In this document: piece by piece, positions 25,287 to 34,301 of the stretch
Numbering within the stretch: the first letter of the stretch is position 1
How the letters are laid out: every line of letters begins with the position of its first letter
Assembly: GCF_002723955.1 (NCBI RefSeq)
Contig: NZ_BEWN01000002.1
Location: forward strand, 558,001 to 622,000
DNA length: 64,000 nt
Direction: 5' to 3'
Source: Gluconobacter frateurii
GTDB lineage: Bacteria > Pseudomonadota > Alphaproteobacteria > Acetobacterales > Acetobacteraceae
Notes under the pieces: generated by a model
Seen by the model: only the letters and a program-made list of their open reading frames with translations
What the model was told of the DNA's origin: nothing
Databases searched by the model: none
Position numbers and translations under genes: made by a program

Positions 25287-26774
25287 ATGGATAATGCGGT
25301 GAATGACGGGCTGAAACGTCCGGTATATGACGATGCTACTGGCTCTCACGAAGATTTCCGCCCTGAAAAAGATCTTCTGGGCTTTCGGAAGATTCCGCAG
25401 AATGTCCGCTGGGGTATTCATACTGCGCGGGCTCAGGATAATTTTCCGATTAGTGGCATTCCCATTGGAGCCAGTCCGTTTCTTGTGAAGGGAATGGTTC
25501 TCGTCAAACAGGCCGCGGCGAGGACGAATTTCAGGCTTGGGACGCTGGAAACGTGGCGAGCGGACGCGATTGACAAGGCCTGTCAGAATATTCTGGATAA
25601 CCAAGTTCTTCATGAAGAATTTGTCGTTGACGTCATGCAGGGTGGGGCGGGGACCTCCACCAATATGAATGTCAACGAGGTCATAGCAAATGTGGCGCTT
25701 GATCTATTGGGGAAAGCGCACGGTGATTACACCGTTTTGCATCCGAACGACCACGTGAACATGATGCAGTCTACAAATGATTCCTATCCAACCGGATTAC
25801 GTGTCGCTGTTCTTCTGGCGCTGGAACCGCTGTTGGAGACACTCATGGATCTGGCGAAAAGCCTGCGAGCTAAAAGTGCTGAATTCAGGGATGTTCTGAA
25901 GCTCGGACGGACGCAGTTGCGGGATGCTGTACCCATGACGCTCGGACAGGAATTCGGGGCCTTCAGTACCATGATACAGTCCGAAATTGCCAACCTGAAA
26001 AATGTGTCTGGGCAGTTGCTGGCGATCAATCTGGGAGGCACGGCAATCGGGACAGGTATTACGGCACATCCGGACTTCGGGGCATTCGCAACGCAGGAGT
26101 TGCGGCGATTAACCGGCTATGAATTTGAAAGAGCTCCGGATCTGGTGGAGGCGACGTCTGATGTTGGTGCTTTTGTCAGCTTCTCGGGGGCGCTTAAAAG
26201 GCTATCCCTGAAACTCTCGAAAATAGCGGGAGATCTTCGTCTTCTGTCCAGCGGCCCATGGGCGGGATTTGGAGAGATCTCTCTTCCCGCTGTGCAGGCT
26301 GGGTCTTCCATTATGCCTGGGAAGGTGAATCCGGTTATTCCGGAGGCAATTAACCAGGTGGCCTATCTTGTCTGTGGGCATGATTTGACCGTCACTATGT
26401 GTGCGGAGGGGGGTCAGCTTCAGTTGAATCCATTCGAGCCCATGATTGCTCATTGTCTTTTCTCCTCAATGCACTGCCTCACCAATGCTGTGACGGTTCT
26501 GACCACGCGGTGTGTGGATGGCATTGAAGCTGAGTGGGAGCGTTGCCGATCCTATATCGAAGGAAGTGCCAGTATCATTACGGCGTTGGTACCTCGGCTC
26601 GGGTACGAAGTGTGCTCCAGGCTCGCGAAGCGAGCGTTGGTTGAGAAAAGAAAAATCCTCGATCTTCTTCTGGAAGAGAGTCTGCTTCCCTCCGAGGAAC
26701 TGGCGGAACTGCTACGTCCGGAGCTTCTGACAGGTGCGGCTTCGGGTGTCTCGGTGGAAAGACCGCAGTCATAG
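25287..26774 (+). CDS. aspA: aspartate ammonia-lyase (aspartase/fumarase superfamily)
   Basis: Converts aspartate to fumarate and ammonia. The 495-residue protein carries the superfamily signature GSSIMPGKVNPVIPE near residue 340, and the other conserved runs AGTSTNMNVNEVIAN, VNMMQSTNDSYPTG and LGRTQLRDAVPMTLGQEF. The residues TNMNVNEVIAN and QSTND favour aspartase or class II fumarase; the N-terminal VRWGIHTARAQDNFPISG reads more like aspartase (E. coli has YGVHTLRAIENFYIS). The first 30 residues are polar and possibly extra. Together with the divergent aspartate aminotransferase it would channel aspartate into the TCA pool. A start further downstream is possible, since no strong ribosome site is seen. 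Confidence 0.88.
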   Translation: MDNAVNDGLKRPVYDDATGSHEDFRPEKDLLGFRKIPQNVRWGIHTARAQDNFPISGIPIGASPFLVKGMVLVKQAAARTNFRLGTLETWRADAIDKACQNILDNQVLHEEFVVDVMQGGAGTSTNMNVNEVIANVALDLLGKAHGDYTVLHPNDHVNMMQSTNDSYPTGLRVAVLLALEPLLETLMDLAKSLRAKSAEFRDVLKLGRTQLRDAVPMTLGQEFGAFSTMIQSEIANLKNVSGQLLAINLGGTAIGTGITAHPDFGAFATQELRRLTGYEFERAPDLVEATSDVGAFVSFSGALKRLSLKLSKIAGDLRLLSSGPWAGFGEISLPAVQAGSSIMPGKVNPVIPEAINQVAYLVCGHDLTVTMCAEGGQLQLNPFEPMIAHCLFSSMHCLTNAVTVLTTRCVDGIEAEWERCRSYIEGSASIITALVPRLGYEVCSRLAKRALVEKRKILDLLLEESLLPSEELAELLRPELLTGAASGVSVERPQS

Positions 26775-26915
26775 TTCGTGACGATGGGTCGAGATGAAAA
26801 CAATATTGGCGATCACCTTTACGAATACGCAACAATAATGAAAAGGCACCGGTCTGGCTGAGGAAGCGCCATTTCATGATCCTCAGTCAACGCTGGTTGG
26901 CACACGCCACGGAAC

Positions 26916-26942
26916 TGCATCCGGGAGACTTTCCCGGATGCA
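26916..26942. repeat. stem-loop in the leader of the TonB receptor gene
   Basis: TGCATCCGGGA and TCCCGGATGCA are perfect 11-bp arms around the loop GACTT. The hairpin lies 141 bp after the aspartase-like stop and 75 bp before the receptor ATG. There is no T-run, so it may be a Rho-assisted end of the aspA transcript or a leader element of the receptor mRNA. Confidence 0.6.
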
Positions 26943-27017
26943 TTGCTCCGGCAGACCCCCGCTGTGTTTACCGCCCGGTTCCAGGTGTTATCGCCTGTAG
27001 AGATGGAGTAGCCGCCG

Positions 27018-29585
27018 ATGAAAAAGCGCTTTCATATGACTGAGAAAAAACTGCTGCTGTGTACGACCCTGTGCCTGTTCGGTTTTTCTACCAGTGAAGC
27101 AGTCTCAGCAACGACGACGGCTACAACCAAACATACGGACAAGGCAGTCAAAGCCGCCAAGCCTGCCGCTCCTTCGAAGAAGTCGGCAATTCACGATCTT
27201 GAAGACCATCGGAGCGAACAGATCAGTGTGACGGTAGGGCGTCGTGTGGGCCGATCGGTTCTATCCCCATCTACTCCGGCACACAGTACCACGCAGGTCA
27301 CGGTGGTCAGCGGCAGCCAACTTGCGGCAACTGGTCAGAGCAACCTGATGCAGGCACTCTCACAGCTTTCTCCATCCGTTACATCTCCACCAATGCCGGG
27401 CGGCGGTAATAACGGCTTTACACAAACCATGCAGCTTCGTGGGCTGTCTGCTGATCAGACGCTGATCCTCGTCAACGGTCACAGACGGCATATTGGTGCG
27501 AACTTCAATGCTCTTGTTGGACCGCAATGGGGATCTGAACCGGCTGATATTGCTCTTATTCCCATCAGCGCAGTTGATCATGTGGAAGTCATCACCGAAG
27601 GTGCAACGGCGCTGTATGGTCAGGATGCGATGGCAGGTGCCGTCAACATCGTTCTGAAATCAGCGACTCACGGCGGCTCCATCAATTTCAAGAACAGTGG
27701 CTTCTATGCTGGAGACGGGCAGAATATTGACGGTTCCGCCAATCTTGCTTTCGCCTTGGGAAAACAGGGTGGTTATCTGGATCTCGCAGCGCAGGTCATG
27801 CATCAGCTTCCGGCGTCCCGGAACGGTGACTACATCAACCCAAGTCGCTATCCGAACGATTTCTACTATGCGTTGCCCAACGGGAGCGTCGATCCCCGTT
27901 CAAATCGAAGCCGTGATGTTCAGAGATCGAACTCGCTTTCCAAGCGCACGATGGAAACGCTGTCAGCCAATATGAGTGTTCCGTTGACGGAACATATTGA
28001 CCTCTATTCAACATCGACGTACGCGCACCGCAAAGTTTCAGTGGGGCAGACCTATCGTTCAGCAGCTGATGATCTGACGGTTACTTCCCTCTGGCCGGAC
28101 GGGATGCAGCCTTATTATGACATGACTGAAAACGACTTTGAGGTCGATAATGGCTTCAAAGGCCATACATTCGGCTTTTCCTGGGACACTTATGTCAATT
28201 ACGGTAAAGACCTTCAGTCTTATGACATGCGTGATACGGACAATGCGTCTTACGGGGATGCCAGCAAAACCAAGTTCTATACGGGTTCAGCTACTGCAAG
28301 CCAGTTGACGGCAGGTTTCCGGGCATCCCGTAATTTCGATGTTGGTTTCCTGCCTAAGCCTGTCAATCTGGAGTTCGGAGCAGAATATCGCCGCGATACT
28401 TTCACTCTTGGTGCAGGTGAATATGAGTCCTATGCAAGTGGTGGAGTGCCGATTCTCACGGGGCCAGATGCAGGAATGACGGCGACACCCGGTGCAGCGA
28501 CCCATGCCGGTAATCCCGCTTCTGTGGCGGGGAAATACACCCGGGATGTTTATGACGGACACGTCAATCTGGATTTCTTCGTGACCCGGAAATGGGAATG
28601 GACCCTTGGCGGTCGGACGGTAGCCTATCACAACTATCCTGTTGTCACGACTGGCGCCATCGGAACGCGTTACAACTTCAACAAGAAGTGGGCGATCCGC
28701 GCCAATATCAACACCGGCTACCGTCCGCCAACGCTTGGCCAGACCTATTATTACTACAGCTCTCCAAGCGCCACCTACTCCACTTTGTCGCTGCCAAATA
28801 ACAGTCCCGCAGCCCGCGCCTTGGGGGCAGGGCCTCTCAAGGGTGAATATTCCCGCAGCTACAGCATCGGTGTCGATGCCACTCCGATTACCAACATGCA
28901 CCTCACCGGTAATCTGTATTACATCGCCATCAATGATCGGCTGGCCAGCACGCCAACCCTTGGCGGAACTTATGTTTCAAACACGCTGGCGGCGTATAAT
29001 ATGGGCAATGCAACTTACGCATCCTACTATGCAAACCCGGTCAACACGAATACCTGGGGCGGTGATCTGGCTCTGGATTACACATGGCGTACACAAGGAT
29101 ACGGGACATTCCGTTTTGGAATCGGTATCAACTTTTCCGACAATGAAATCCGTAGCTACAACAAGACCCCTGCCGTTCTTAAAGCCAATAACATTCCCTA
29201 CTTCAATTCCTATGCGGTGGCGGAACTGCTTCATGCGTCACCCAAGAACCGTGAAAATCTGACCGTCAACTGGACAAAGGGCAAATGGTCCGCGAAGGTT
29301 GAGGAGTTGCGTTATGGTTCTTCTGTCTTCATTGCCGCTCCCAGCCTGCCTACCAACCTGTGGACGGTGCAGAATCCGGCGATCATCACGAATCTTGAAG
29401 TCGGTTATAAGATCGTTCCCTGGTGGAATGTCACAATCGGTGCCAACAATGTGGGTAATAAGTATCCGACCCGTGTGAAAGCGGCGTCCACTGCTTCCAG
29501 CTTCAATATGTACAAATATGCCGCATTCTCTCCGTACGGATATTTCGGTGGTATGTACTATGTCTCAACGTCCATGAATTTCTGA
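27018..29585 (+). CDS. TonB-dependent outer-membrane receptor
   Basis: An 855-residue receptor. Residues 1-31 are a signal peptide ending near SEAVSA; a linker rich in Thr, Lys and Ala follows. The plug begins around VTVVSGSQLAATGQSNLMQALSQLSPSV and contains the conserved MQLRGLSADQTLILVNGHRRH and VDHVEVITEGATALYGQDAMAGAVNIVLKS. The rest is a beta-barrel rich in aromatic strands, ending in YVSTSMNF with the terminal phenylalanine needed for outer-membrane insertion. The plug type is that of substrate receptors annotated for vitamins, sugars or unknown ligands rather than a clear siderophore receptor. An SDR gene begins 27 bp downstream, so ligand uptake and an oxidoreductase are probably co-expressed. 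Confidence 0.92.
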   Translation: MKKRFHMTEKKLLLCTTLCLFGFSTSEAVSATTTATTKHTDKAVKAAKPAAPSKKSAIHDLEDHRSEQISVTVGRRVGRSVLSPSTPAHSTTQVTVVSGSQLAATGQSNLMQALSQLSPSVTSPPMPGGGNNGFTQTMQLRGLSADQTLILVNGHRRHIGANFNALVGPQWGSEPADIALIPISAVDHVEVITEGATALYGQDAMAGAVNIVLKSATHGGSINFKNSGFYAGDGQNIDGSANLAFALGKQGGYLDLAAQVMHQLPASRNGDYINPSRYPNDFYYALPNGSVDPRSNRSRDVQRSNSLSKRTMETLSANMSVPLTEHIDLYSTSTYAHRKVSVGQTYRSAADDLTVTSLWPDGMQPYYDMTENDFEVDNGFKGHTFGFSWDTYVNYGKDLQSYDMRDTDNASYGDASKTKFYTGSATASQLTAGFRASRNFDVGFLPKPVNLEFGAEYRRDTFTLGAGEYESYASGGVPILTGPDAGMTATPGAATHAGNPASVAGKYTRDVYDGHVNLDFFVTRKWEWTLGGRTVAYHNYPVVTTGAIGTRYNFNKKWAIRANINTGYRPPTLGQTYYYYSSPSATYSTLSLPNNSPAARALGAGPLKGEYSRSYSIGVDATPITNMHLTGNLYYIAINDRLASTPTLGGTYVSNTLAAYNMGNATYASYYANPVNTNTWGGDLALDYTWRTQGYGTFRFGIGINFSDNEIRSYNKTPAVLKANNIPYFNSYAVAELLHASPKNRENLTVNWTKGKWSAKVEELRYGSSVFIAAPSLPTNLWTVQNPAIITNLEVGYKIVPWWNVTIGANNVGNKYPTRVKAASTASSFNMYKYAAFSPYGYFGGMYYVSTSMNF

Positions 29586-29612
29586 ATAAATCATAAGTGG
29601 AAGGAAGTTGAG

Positions 29613-30305
29613 ATGCTTGCAATATCCGGGCGTGTCATCATGGTTTCGGGGGCGTCCCGAGGAATTGGCGCCGCCGTATGTGCTCGTCTTCTCGAGGCCG
29701 GGTTCAAAGTTTCAGGGGGGATGCGCTCACCTGAAACCGCGCTGACGCATCCTAACTTCTTTCCATGCACCTACGACGCGGGATCGCTTGAAGCCGCGTC
29801 AGGCTGGGTGCAGGCCACGGTTCAGCATTTCGGCAGGATTGATGCGGTCGTCAATATTGCCGGGATCAACCCTCGCGTCACTGTTGAGCATGGGGATGAA
29901 GAAAAGCTTGATCAGATGTGGCGGGTGAACGTGAAAGGCCCTCTACGGCTTGTTCGTGCAGCACTTCCTCATCTGAAATCCAGCGGCACAGGGCGTGTTA
30001 TAAATCTCGCCTCCCTGGCGGGAAAACGCGTGGGGACAAATGTCGGATATGCGATGACGAAGTTTGCGCTTGTCGCTCTGACCCATGGTATCAGGCAGGA
30101 ATTCTGGAACGATGGCATCCGTGCCTGTGCTGTGTGTCCTGGTTACGTCGCCACTGACATGACGGCTCATGAAACGGAAGTGGCCGCGCCGGATATGACG
30201 CAGCCCGAAGATCTGGCGGAAATTGTTGAGACTGTCCTGCGCCTGCCAAATTCAGCATCCCTGTCAGAAATTCTGGTCAACTGCCGCAAGGAAGGAATGT
30301 TGTAG
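29613..30305 (+). CDS. SDR family oxidoreductase
   Basis: A 230-residue classical short-chain dehydrogenase/reductase. The NAD(P) loop is SGASRGIGAAV (residues 13-23), the NAG-type motif is replaced by VNIAGIN, catalytic serine lies in INLASLAG and the YxxxK pair in YAMTKFAL. VCPGYVATDM follows as expected. No substrate can be named; the cofactor site has an arginine after SGAS, which favours NADPH. The ATG at 29613 follows the TonB receptor stop by 27 bp with GGAAG as ribosome site, so it is probably translated from the same mRNA. It converges with the LysR gene at 30316. Confidence 0.88.
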   Translation: MLAISGRVIMVSGASRGIGAAVCARLLEAGFKVSGGMRSPETALTHPNFFPCTYDAGSLEAASGWVQATVQHFGRIDAVVNIAGINPRVTVEHGDEEKLDQMWRVNVKGPLRLVRAALPHLKSSGTGRVINLASLAGKRVGTNVGYAMTKFALVALTHGIRQEFWNDGIRACAVCPGYVATDMTAHETEVAAPDMTQPEDLAEIVETVLRLPNSASLSEILVNCRKEGML

Positions 30306-30315
30306 AGCGCGTGAA

Positions 30316-31227
30316 TTAGGTGGCTGATGCACCGTGCAGGTTCATTGTCTCTTCCCTCAGGATCTCGATAACGGCGGTCGCTGCGACAGAGTGCGTGGCT
30401 TCGTCCTTCAGGCACAGGGAAATCGGCGCAATGATCTCTGGTTCCGTCAAGGCGCGGACCGTAACAGGAAATACGCGTTGCAATTCGAGCGCCACGGGAA
30501 AGGGCAGAATCGTGATGCCTAATCCTTCGGCGAGGGCTTCGCCCAGTGTCGAAAGGGATTCAAGCTCCGCAATGATGTGTGGGCTGAAACCACTTTCGCG
30601 GCATGCCTTTTCAATGCGAGCGCGGGGATAGGTTGAACGGACGGGGAGGAACATCTCTCTGTCCGCGAGTGCGGCCAGAGGAATGACGTCATTCCCTACA
30701 GGGAAAAATTCTTCCAGCCCGACAACACACCACCGTTCTGTCGCTATTGTCTCAAAAGACAGCCCTCTGATTGGACCGACATCGTAAAGAACGGCGACGT
30801 GCATCGCGTCTTTCATGATGAGTTCTGTCAGAGCAGGGCCAAAATGTTCCCTGATATGCAGGATGACATTGGGATATTTTTCCCGAACCTTTCTCAGGAG
30901 AGGAAGGGCGAGGGACGTTGCGCTACTGGACGGAGCCAGCCCGACGCAGACCTCACCTGAAACAACAAGTTCCGGTTGAGAAACGCTCCGGCGGGCCTCG
31001 GCCTCCTGACGGAGCATGATGTGGGCGTGATGATACAAGGCGCGTCCGGCGGGGGTGAGGCTAACGCCTCGCGGACTGCGGATAAGAAGCTTCTGCCGAA
31101 ACTCCCCCTCCAGTGCGACCATCTGCTGGCTTAAGGCCGGTTGCGCGATGTGCAGCAGACTGGCCGCACGCGTCACGCTTCCAACGTCCACAACCTTGAT
31201 GAATGCCGCGAGACGCCTTGTGTCCAT
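30316..31227 (-). CDS. LysR family regulator of the biotin-carboxylase/PxpA operon
   Basis: A 303-residue LysR protein with the N-terminal HTH (RRLAAFIKVVDVGSVTRAASLLHIAQPALSQQMVALE, nearly canonical for the nac/cbl-like branch) and the effector domain starting at SGEVCVGLAPSS. It begins 5 bp after the PxpA-like stop and is thus the last gene of the six-gene leftward operon, an arrangement that puts the regulator under the control of its own target promoter. The palindrome CATAA-N7-TTATG at 35177-35193 is a possible site. The inducer is probably the substrate or product of the operon enzymes. Confidence 0.9.
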   Translation of the reverse strand: MDTRRLAAFIKVVDVGSVTRAASLLHIAQPALSQQMVALEGEFRQKLLIRSPRGVSLTPAGRALYHHAHIMLRQEAEARRSVSQPELVVSGEVCVGLAPSSSATSLALPLLRKVREKYPNVILHIREHFGPALTELIMKDAMHVAVLYDVGPIRGLSFETIATERWCVVGLEEFFPVGNDVIPLAALADREMFLPVRSTYPRARIEKACRESGFSPHIIAELESLSTLGEALAEGLGITILPFPVALELQRVFPVTVRALTEPEIIAPISLCLKDEATHSVAATAVIEILREETMNLHGASAT

Positions 31228-31232
31228 GGAGA

Positions 31233-32000
31233 TCAGCCTAGCAGAACATGGGCAGGAACAATTTCACCGCCGCCACTTTCGATCTCTGACCTTATGACAC
31301 GGGCCAGATCTACGGAACCAGGTGTATCGCTGTGAACGAGAATGGAGGAAGCTTCGATCCGGCGGGTCTCGCCCTCGATCGTCTTGACGGTGCCACTATC
31401 CAGAAATTGACGAACCCTGTCCCGCAGTTGCGCATGATCGTGGATGACCGCGCCTTCGCGTCCGCGTGGAACCAGATTGCCTTTCAAATCATAAGCCCGG
31501 TCGGCCAGAAAGATTGGCAGAACCCGCAGACCTGCTTTTTCTGCTGCGCGGCCAACAGGTTGATCCGGCATGGAGAAGAAGATCAGGTTACGATCCATGG
31601 TGGCAATGACTTTGGCAAGCCGCTCGGCGAGGGCTTCGTCTGCATTGATCGCATTTCCAAAAGCCGCGTGGTACGACACATGCGTAACGCGGGCACCGTA
31701 TCGGGACGCAACGCCCTGCAGGGCTCCGATCTGGTAGGCCAGAATGGCTTCCATTTCCTTGGGCGAAAGCTGCATGAAGCGGCGGCCAAAACCGCTCAGG
31801 TCCGGAAAGCCGGGGTGCGCCCCAATGCCGACACCTCGCTCAATGGCCATGCGGACGGTGTGGTCCATGATCGATGGGTCGCCGGCATGAAAGCCGCATG
31901 CAATGTTTGCGGAGGAAATGACGTCCAGAAGACCGTCGTCATCGGCCACTTTCCACCGGCCATATCCTTCACCGAGGTCCGAGTTCAGGTCGATCTTCAT
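31233..32000 (-). CDS. PxpA/LamB-YcsF family protein, divergent form
   Basis: A 255-residue TIM-barrel-like protein of the LamB/YcsF family, the PxpA component of 5-oxoprolinase. It keeps DLNSDLGEGYG (4-14), SANIACGFHAGDP (30-42), GAHPGFPDLSGFGRR (60-74) and FLADRAYDLKGNLVPRGREGAVI. It departs from the usual family at residues 108-117, which read VSYHAAFGNA where HVKPHGALYN-like sequence is expected, so the Lys-Pro pair is lost, and at ILVHSDTP for the usual CVHGDTP. AGGAGG precedes the ATG. The gene is in an operon with biotin carboxylase subunits while PxpB/PxpC are 10 kb away. The changed motif suggests a substrate other than 5-oxoproline, or altered activity. Confidence 0.85.
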   Translation of the reverse strand: MKIDLNSDLGEGYGRWKVADDDGLLDVISSANIACGFHAGDPSIMDHTVRMAIERGVGIGAHPGFPDLSGFGRRFMQLSPKEMEAILAYQIGALQGVASRYGARVTHVSYHAAFGNAINADEALAERLAKVIATMDRNLIFFSMPDQPVGRAAEKAGLRVLPIFLADRAYDLKGNLVPRGREGAVIHDHAQLRDRVRQFLDSGTVKTIEGETRRIEASSILVHSDTPGSVDLARVIRSEIESGGGEIVPAHVLLG

Positions 32001-32035
32001 TCATTCCTCCTGGGTGTGTTTCTGGCGCGTTTTGT

Positions 32036-32488
32036 TCAGTCGTGCGTAGGGGTGAGTGTAAGAATGGTTGTCCCATAGCCGGTCAGATCGCCGTTCTGTG
32101 TCAGAACCTCTGCTACCGTTCCGGCGCAGGGTGCCGTAACGCTGATCTGCATGGGGCCAATCGAGAGTAGAGCCACGGTGTCGCCAGCGTTTATGGAACT
32201 ACCTACAGGGGCCAGTGGCTCATTCTGCATAGGGCGCAACAGGGACAGAACACCAAAATAGGGGCTTTTTACAGCGACAGTGTCATCTTGTTTGGGAGCT
32301 GTCTCAGGAATTTGGACCGCTGCGGGCTCGGATGCGGTGATAGGGCTCAGAACGATTTTGAAGGACCGCTCTTCAGCCGTTACTTCCAGACTATCCAGGC
32401 CCGCATTTCGGAGCCAACCGATGATCTGCGCTGTTTCATCCGCAGTCGGGATCTGGAACAAAGCGAAGTCATTTTGCAAAGATGTCAT
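32036..32488 (-). CDS. biotin carboxyl carrier-like protein lacking the biotinylated lysine
   Basis: A 150-residue protein built like AccB: a helical N-terminal segment, a Pro/Ala-rich linker (residues 50-70) and a C-terminal beta-barrel starting KSPYFGVLSL and ending GTTILTLTP. In a working carrier the hairpin turn has E-x-M-K followed by an acidic stretch; here residues 109-116 are SIGPMQIS and the loop contains no lysine at all. The fold is otherwise preserved, including SINAGDTVALL and APCAGTVAEV. The start overlaps the biotin carboxylase stop (ATGA). It can hardly carry biotin, so it may be a structural or regulatory partner of the true carrier at 33849. Confidence 0.85.
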   Translation of the reverse strand: MTSLQNDFALFQIPTADETAQIIGWLRNAGLDSLEVTAEERSFKIVLSPITASEPAAVQIPETAPKQDDTVAVKSPYFGVLSLLRPMQNEPLAPVGSSINAGDTVALLSIGPMQISVTAPCAGTVAEVLTQNGDLTGYGTTILTLTPTHD

Positions 32489-33852
32489 GGTTCTTCGCGT
32501 ATCCTGAGCCAGTTCTCCAGGAAGTGGATGTCGACGCTGCCCTCACGAAAGGCAGGGTCGGCAACAATATCCTGATGAAGGGAAAGGTTTGTCGTCACGC
32601 CCTCGACGCGCATTTCGGCAAGAGCAATTTCCAGACGGGCAAGAGCTTCTTCACGCGTTTCACCATGCACAATGATCTTCCCGATCATTGAGTCATAGTG
32701 AGGGGGAATGGTGTAGCCAGCTGTGACATGCGTATCGATGCGTACACCTGGGCCGCCGGGGAGATCCCATCTTGAAATACAGCCTGGAGAGGGGCGGAAT
32801 GTCTTTGGGTCTTCCGCATTGATGCGACATTCAAACGCATGTCCGCGTGTCACGATGTCCTGCTGACGCAAATTCAGCTTTGCGCCGTGTGCGATACGAA
32901 GCTGCTCGCGGACAATGTCGATACCGGTCGTTTCTTCGGTAATCGGATGCTCTACCTGAACGCGCGTGTTCATTTCGATAAAGGCAAAGAGACCGTCTTC
33001 GTACAGGAACTCGAACGTCCCAGCGCCGCGATAGCCGATCCGATGACAGGCTTCGGCGCAGAGCGTTCCGATGCGGGCGATGTCTTCTGCCGGTATGTCA
33101 CAGGGGGGCGCTTCTTCCAGAACTTTCTGATGACGTCGCTGGAGGGAACAATCCCGGGCGCCAAGCCATAATGCTGTTCCGTGCGTATCGCAGAGCACCT
33201 GGATCTCGATATGCCGCGGCTTTTGCATGAATTTTTCGAGGTAAAGGGTTCCGTTCCCGAAAGCCTGCCGCGCCTCATGCGCTGTCAGGCTGACGGCTTC
33301 GGCCAGTTCTTCCGTAGACCAGACAACGCGCATGCCTTTGCCACCACCGCCGCCGGTCGCTTTCACAATGACTGGGTAGCCTACGGAATCCGCAATGGTT
33401 GCAACGTCTTCAATTCTCTCGGGGAGGGAGCCGTCAGATCCGGGAACGCACGGTACGCCAGCTTCCAGCATGGCCTGCTTGGCGGAAATCTTGTCACCCA
33501 TAATACGGATGGATTGCGCTGTCGGGCCTACGAAAATCAGCCCGACAGCTTCCACAGCTTCTGCAAAATCTGCATTCTCGGATAAAAAGCCGTAGCCGGG
33601 ATGAATGGCGGTCGCGCCCGTCACCCGCGCGGCTAGCAGAAGCCGTTGCGGATCAAGGTAGCTTTTTGCTGCTGATGCCGGTCCAATGCAAAGCGCGATA
33701 TCCGCTTCCTGAACATGGCGGCTCTCACGGTCAGCTTCTGAAAAGACCGCAACCGTTTCAAGTTTCAGGGCTCGGCACGCACGCTGGATGCGCAGGGCGA
33801 TTTCACCGCGATTGGCAATCAGAACGCGGCCTGTGATCTGGGGCGCGGTCAT
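32485..33852 (-). CDS. biotin carboxylase subunit (AccC family)
   Basis: A 455-residue ATP-grasp enzyme that carboxylates protein-bound biotin with bicarbonate and ATP. Motifs: RVLIANRGEIALRI at the N-terminus, the ATP loop KATGGGGGKGMRVV, EKFMQKPRHIEIQVLCD and FIEMNTRVQVEHPITE with the catalytic residues. Length and order are as in AccC. Because it is embedded between two carrier-protein genes and next to a PxpA-like gene, this is probably a paralogue dedicated to a special carboxylase rather than the housekeeping acetyl-CoA carboxylase subunit, though the sequence alone cannot exclude the latter. ATG 33852 overlaps the carrier stop by 4 bp. Confidence 0.92.
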   Translation of the reverse strand: MTAPQITGRVLIANRGEIALRIQRACRALKLETVAVFSEADRESRHVQEADIALCIGPASAAKSYLDPQRLLLAARVTGATAIHPGYGFLSENADFAEAVEAVGLIFVGPTAQSIRIMGDKISAKQAMLEAGVPCVPGSDGSLPERIEDVATIADSVGYPVIVKATGGGGGKGMRVVWSTEELAEAVSLTAHEARQAFGNGTLYLEKFMQKPRHIEIQVLCDTHGTALWLGARDCSLQRRHQKVLEEAPPCDIPAEDIARIGTLCAEACHRIGYRGAGTFEFLYEDGLFAFIEMNTRVQVEHPITEETTGIDIVREQLRIAHGAKLNLRQQDIVTRGHAFECRINAEDPKTFRPSPGCISRWDLPGGPGVRIDTHVTAGYTIPPHYDSMIGKIIVHGETREEALARLEIALAEMRVEGVTTNLSLHQDIVADPAFREGSVDIHFLENWLRIREEP

Positions 33853-34301
33853 TGAAGGCGCAGGAGAGGGGCGCCAGCCTCCACTTCCTCTCCATCTGAA
33901 GCGAGCAATGCCATGACCGTGCCTGAGGCGTCTGCCTCAATGGCACTAAAGACTTTCATTGATTCCATGAGGCCGACCTGCTGCCCTTTTTCTACTTTGT
34001 CTCCCACAGTGACAAAAGGGGGAGACCCAGGGGCTGGGCGTTGATGGAAAATGCCGTATGCCGGTGCGGAAACGATATGTTCGGACGGACGGACCTCTTC
34101 CACAATCGGGGAAGAGGGGGCTGGTATGGCCTGAATGGCCGTCGGGCTCTGGTCCTGTGGAAGGGGAGCGGACGGCACGGCAACGGCTGGACTGCGGGAA
34201 AGGCGGATGTAAATTTCGCCCTCTCTCAACTCCATCTCCGTAACGCCGGAGCGGCCGGCAAGCTCAATCGCCTCCCGGATACGGTCCATCCATGACATCA
34301 T
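33849..34301 (-). CDS. biotin carboxyl carrier protein (AccB-like)
   Basis: A 150-residue carrier with N-terminal helices (MDRIREAIELAGRSGVTEMELREG), a Pro/Ala linker and a biotinyl barrel beginning VSAPAYGIFHQRPAPGSPPFVTVGDKVEKGQQVGLMESMKV. Lys116 in ESMKV is the expected biotin attachment site. The thumb-like insertion of E. coli AccB is present (PGSPPFVTVGD region). The ATG at 34301 overlaps the SDR stop (ATGATG/TGA) and the stop overlaps the biotin carboxylase start, so translation is coupled on both sides. This is the only lysine-bearing carrier of the operon and should be the substrate of the neighbouring biotin carboxylase. Confidence 0.9.
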   Translation of the reverse strand: MMSWMDRIREAIELAGRSGVTEMELREGEIYIRLSRSPAVAVPSAPLPQDQSPTAIQAIPAPSSPIVEEVRPSEHIVSAPAYGIFHQRPAPGSPPFVTVGDKVEKGQQVGLMESMKVFSAIEADASGTVMALLASDGEEVEAGAPLLRLQ

